Source: Eleginops maclovinus (Eukaryota; Chordata; Actinopteri; Perciformes; Eleginopidae). Taken from it: a stretch of DNA of 64,000 nucleotides. The translations under genes and the position numbers were made by a program. The stretch's first letter is position 1, and each line of letters opens with the position of its first letter. Below, one piece after another: positions 61,881 to 64,000 of this stretch. The notes under the pieces were generated by a model. That model saw nothing but the letters and a program-made list of their open reading frames with translations. It ran no database searches and was not told the origin of the DNA. The stretch is taken from NCBI RefSeq assembly GCF_036324505.1, contig NC_086370.1:6252512-6316511 (forward strand), written 5' to 3'.

Positions 61881-62954
61881 AAATTTGACTTATAGTTTTC
61901 TTGCAATGGTGGTGACCTAGATTCATTTTTTCTCATGCCTAACATTCCATCTAGGAACATTTTAGTTTATTCGTCTTCAGAGTGAGACTGGTGTTCCATA
62001 ATCCTGAGATACTGTCATTTCTAAAGATCTGCTATAACCATCATGGGTTCTTTGTCATTGAGAGACGGCAGAACAATGCCATTTTTGAAAACAAATTGTA
62101 AAAAATAATTATGCAATGTTCCAGGAATCAAGACGCACCAATTCTGTTTTTCCTTTCTATTTTACAATGTCATTTAACCAAAATACCCTTCCTGGTAATT
62201 GATGGTGCGTAGCTACATTATGTTCTTGAGCACTGATACACACAACAGTAACTAAAATTGGAGTTTGCATACACAGGGATAAACAGAGCGGAGTCTGAGG
62301 GATTTTCTTGAAGCTTCCTAATTTAATCCTCTAGTCCCTAATCCGGTGTGAACCCCTAAACCCTTCCGCACACAAAAGTTGACCGACTTAATCCCAGGAG
62401 TACAGACACGTTCACGCATTCCCTAACTCTAAATGTGACTGCTGCCTTCCACACCATGCAGATTTCTCCATATTCATCACAAACCACTCTTTTTAATTCA
62501 GTTGTCAGTGATCAGTCCATCCGCTGTCCATCTTCCCACTAATGTGTCTCAATATGGGATGAGACGGAAGAAAAAGCTACAAGACTTTGGGACAACAGAA
62601 CAGAGGAACTGATAAGCTGCGCAAATGACTCTGAGACACTTAGCCACAAGTTTTTCTGCACTTGTTTTGCTTTGCAAATGCAATCGGAGACATACGTTTT
62701 CAGCATTTGCAGCTCATATAAGAAGAATTAAAAATGGAAGTATTGAAAAGTCTTGATGAGCTTGACTCCTACCCGCCCCCTCACTAAAATAAACTCATTA
62801 TTTGCGAAAAAATCCATGACTAGGGCAAAAGAAAAAGAAGGCCCCTCACTCAGGGGGCGAACAGATGAAAGAATGAACGGTGGAGGGAGGGATGGTTGGT
62901 GGGTGGAGATGGACGGATGGGGTGTGGGGGGCACAGTAGGGGGCTAATTCTCCC
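61881..62954. other. Single-copy DNA, no gene
   Basis: 62880-62945 is G-rich with a GGATGG run. No coding signal. Confidence 0.5.
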
Positions 62955-63240
62955 CATGCCCTGCTGCAGCTGTGCCCCTGAAACTGACTGACAGATCCCT
63001 GTGCGTAGGGGGGGTTTGTGCATATGTCAGAACAGTGAGGGGCCTGCCAACTTCCTGTTTTCACACTTTAGATAGCAGTCGATCTTTAACTTTCTCCCCG
63101 GGGAGCAGCATTGTCGCAAATATTTTTCACCCCACACAAAGGGGGGCGCAGGTTATCTGGGAAGATTCTCTAATGGAAATACAAGTAAGATTTCTGATAA
63201 AGGCCTTCTGGCCCAAAAATATCTTTAATAGTAAAAGATA
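62955..63240. promoter_or_regulatory. Candidate conserved non-coding element
   Basis: TGCTGCAGCTGTGCCCC, CACTTTAGATAGCAGTCG, AGGTTATCTGGGAAGATTC and CTGATAAAGGCC (GATA cores) are in repeat-free sequence. A + strand frame of 89 codons has no domain. Inference. Confidence 0.27.
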
Positions 63241-64000
63241 ATGTTAGATTTGGTGCCTTGGTGGCTTGGAGGTCATTCCACCAACCACAGACTGCAGTTA
63301 CCAGATTTTAATGGGGCCAGCCATGTTGAACCCCTCTTTCTCTCCTTTAATTTCAGGTTTCCTTCTACTATAGATTTCTAATATGATGTGCTTAATAAAT
63401 ATAACAAAATATAACATAAGCTATCAAGCATTATTGATTTAAGCTAAGCAGTCCATTTACATCAACTTAGCCGGTAGCCCTGATTCTCACTTTACATTAC
63501 ATATGGTTCATGTTATTCCTACACCTGCTGCTCCTGAACATCAAGCATTGAAGAACAATTTGAAGACTCATACAAACAGTCGTGCGAATGAGGGATCAGA
63601 CAGAAACATCCCCCCAAAAAACACTCGTATTAGAAAAAAAAGTTACTGCATTTTTCTTGTTTCAATTGTCTTACATCTTCTTATTTATGCAATTGCATTG
63701 GACTTTCATAACCCTTGGATAGTGATATTTGCAAGGAACTGAAACAAAAGCTGTCCTTTCTCGTTAAATATTGATCCCTTTTTATAGAAAATAGCATACC
63801 ATTATTTTTCTGACCTAACATATTGTCCAAAGTGTTTTTAAGTAAATCAGTTTGAAAATGTTATACGTAATGAATATACTATGGTAAAGTCTTTCATTCA
63901 GCACATTTTCAAAAATAGCCTGTTTCCTGAGCTTTCTTAATAACTGCTACCAACTTTAGAGATATTAGATATTTAGTCACTTTGTTTTGCTTTCTAACCA
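63241..64000. other. AT-rich DNA, no gene
   Basis: A 79-codon frame at 63503-63742 shows no recognisable feature. The window ends in AT-rich DNA. Confidence 0.5.

Overview
This is a 64 kb stretch of vertebrate nuclear DNA, almost certainly from a teleost and probably a spiny-rayed (percomorph) fish. The grounds are: no prokaryotic gene organisation, very long (CA/GT)n microsatellites at high density, and interspersed repeats I recognise from teleost genomes (BEL/Pao and Ty3/Gypsy LTR elements, a Rex3/RTE-like LINE ending in GATG repeats, L2-type LINE tails, tRNA-derived SINEs and short hAT-like elements). I found no convincing host protein-coding exon, tRNA gene or rRNA gene. Family assignments come from remembered family features, not from a database search.

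Layout. 0-1.7 kb is AT-rich single-copy DNA with one long microsatellite. 1.7-5.7 kb is a broken BEL/Pao retrotransposon with a full 5' LTR, frameshifted gag, zinc knuckles, protease and the first part of reverse transcriptase, then only the last 57 bp of the 3' LTR. A piece of downstream pol is misplaced inside its protease-RT linker. 6-13 kb holds SINE debris and a dense microsatellite cluster at 8.0-10.7 kb. 16.7-17.1 kb is a degenerate tandem array of about 81 bp period. 19-29 kb is mostly single-copy DNA with several stretches that look like conserved non-coding (enhancer-like) DNA, plus a local duplication at 25.3/26.1 kb in which one copy gained a LINE tail. 31.8-32.4 kb is a decayed Rex3/RTE LINE. 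35.3 kb has alternately oriented short repeats. 38.0 and 46.1 kb hold two short hAT-type elements with recognisable 8-bp target duplications. 40.8-41.7 kb has Ty3/Gypsy pol debris and an LTR element whose primer site resembles a tRNA-Pro site. 48.8-50.3 kb is a three-level nest: a SINE in a DNA transposon in a Gypsy-type LTR. 52-56 kb holds a SINE, a 368-bp interrupted CA array and a perfect 37-bp hairpin. 55.8-64 kb alternates enhancer-like single-copy blocks with two more LTRs and L2 LINE debris.

Because no host gene is visible, there is no gene cooperation to describe. The simplest reading is a gene-poor intergenic region or very long intron, possibly near a developmental regulator (inference from the regulatory-looking blocks). 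The most unusual objects are the rearranged BEL/Pao copy, the perfect hairpin at 55.3 kb, the nested insertion at 48.8-50.3 kb, the 81-bp tandem array and the phased CA array at 53.6 kb. I did not find a clearly new biological system.
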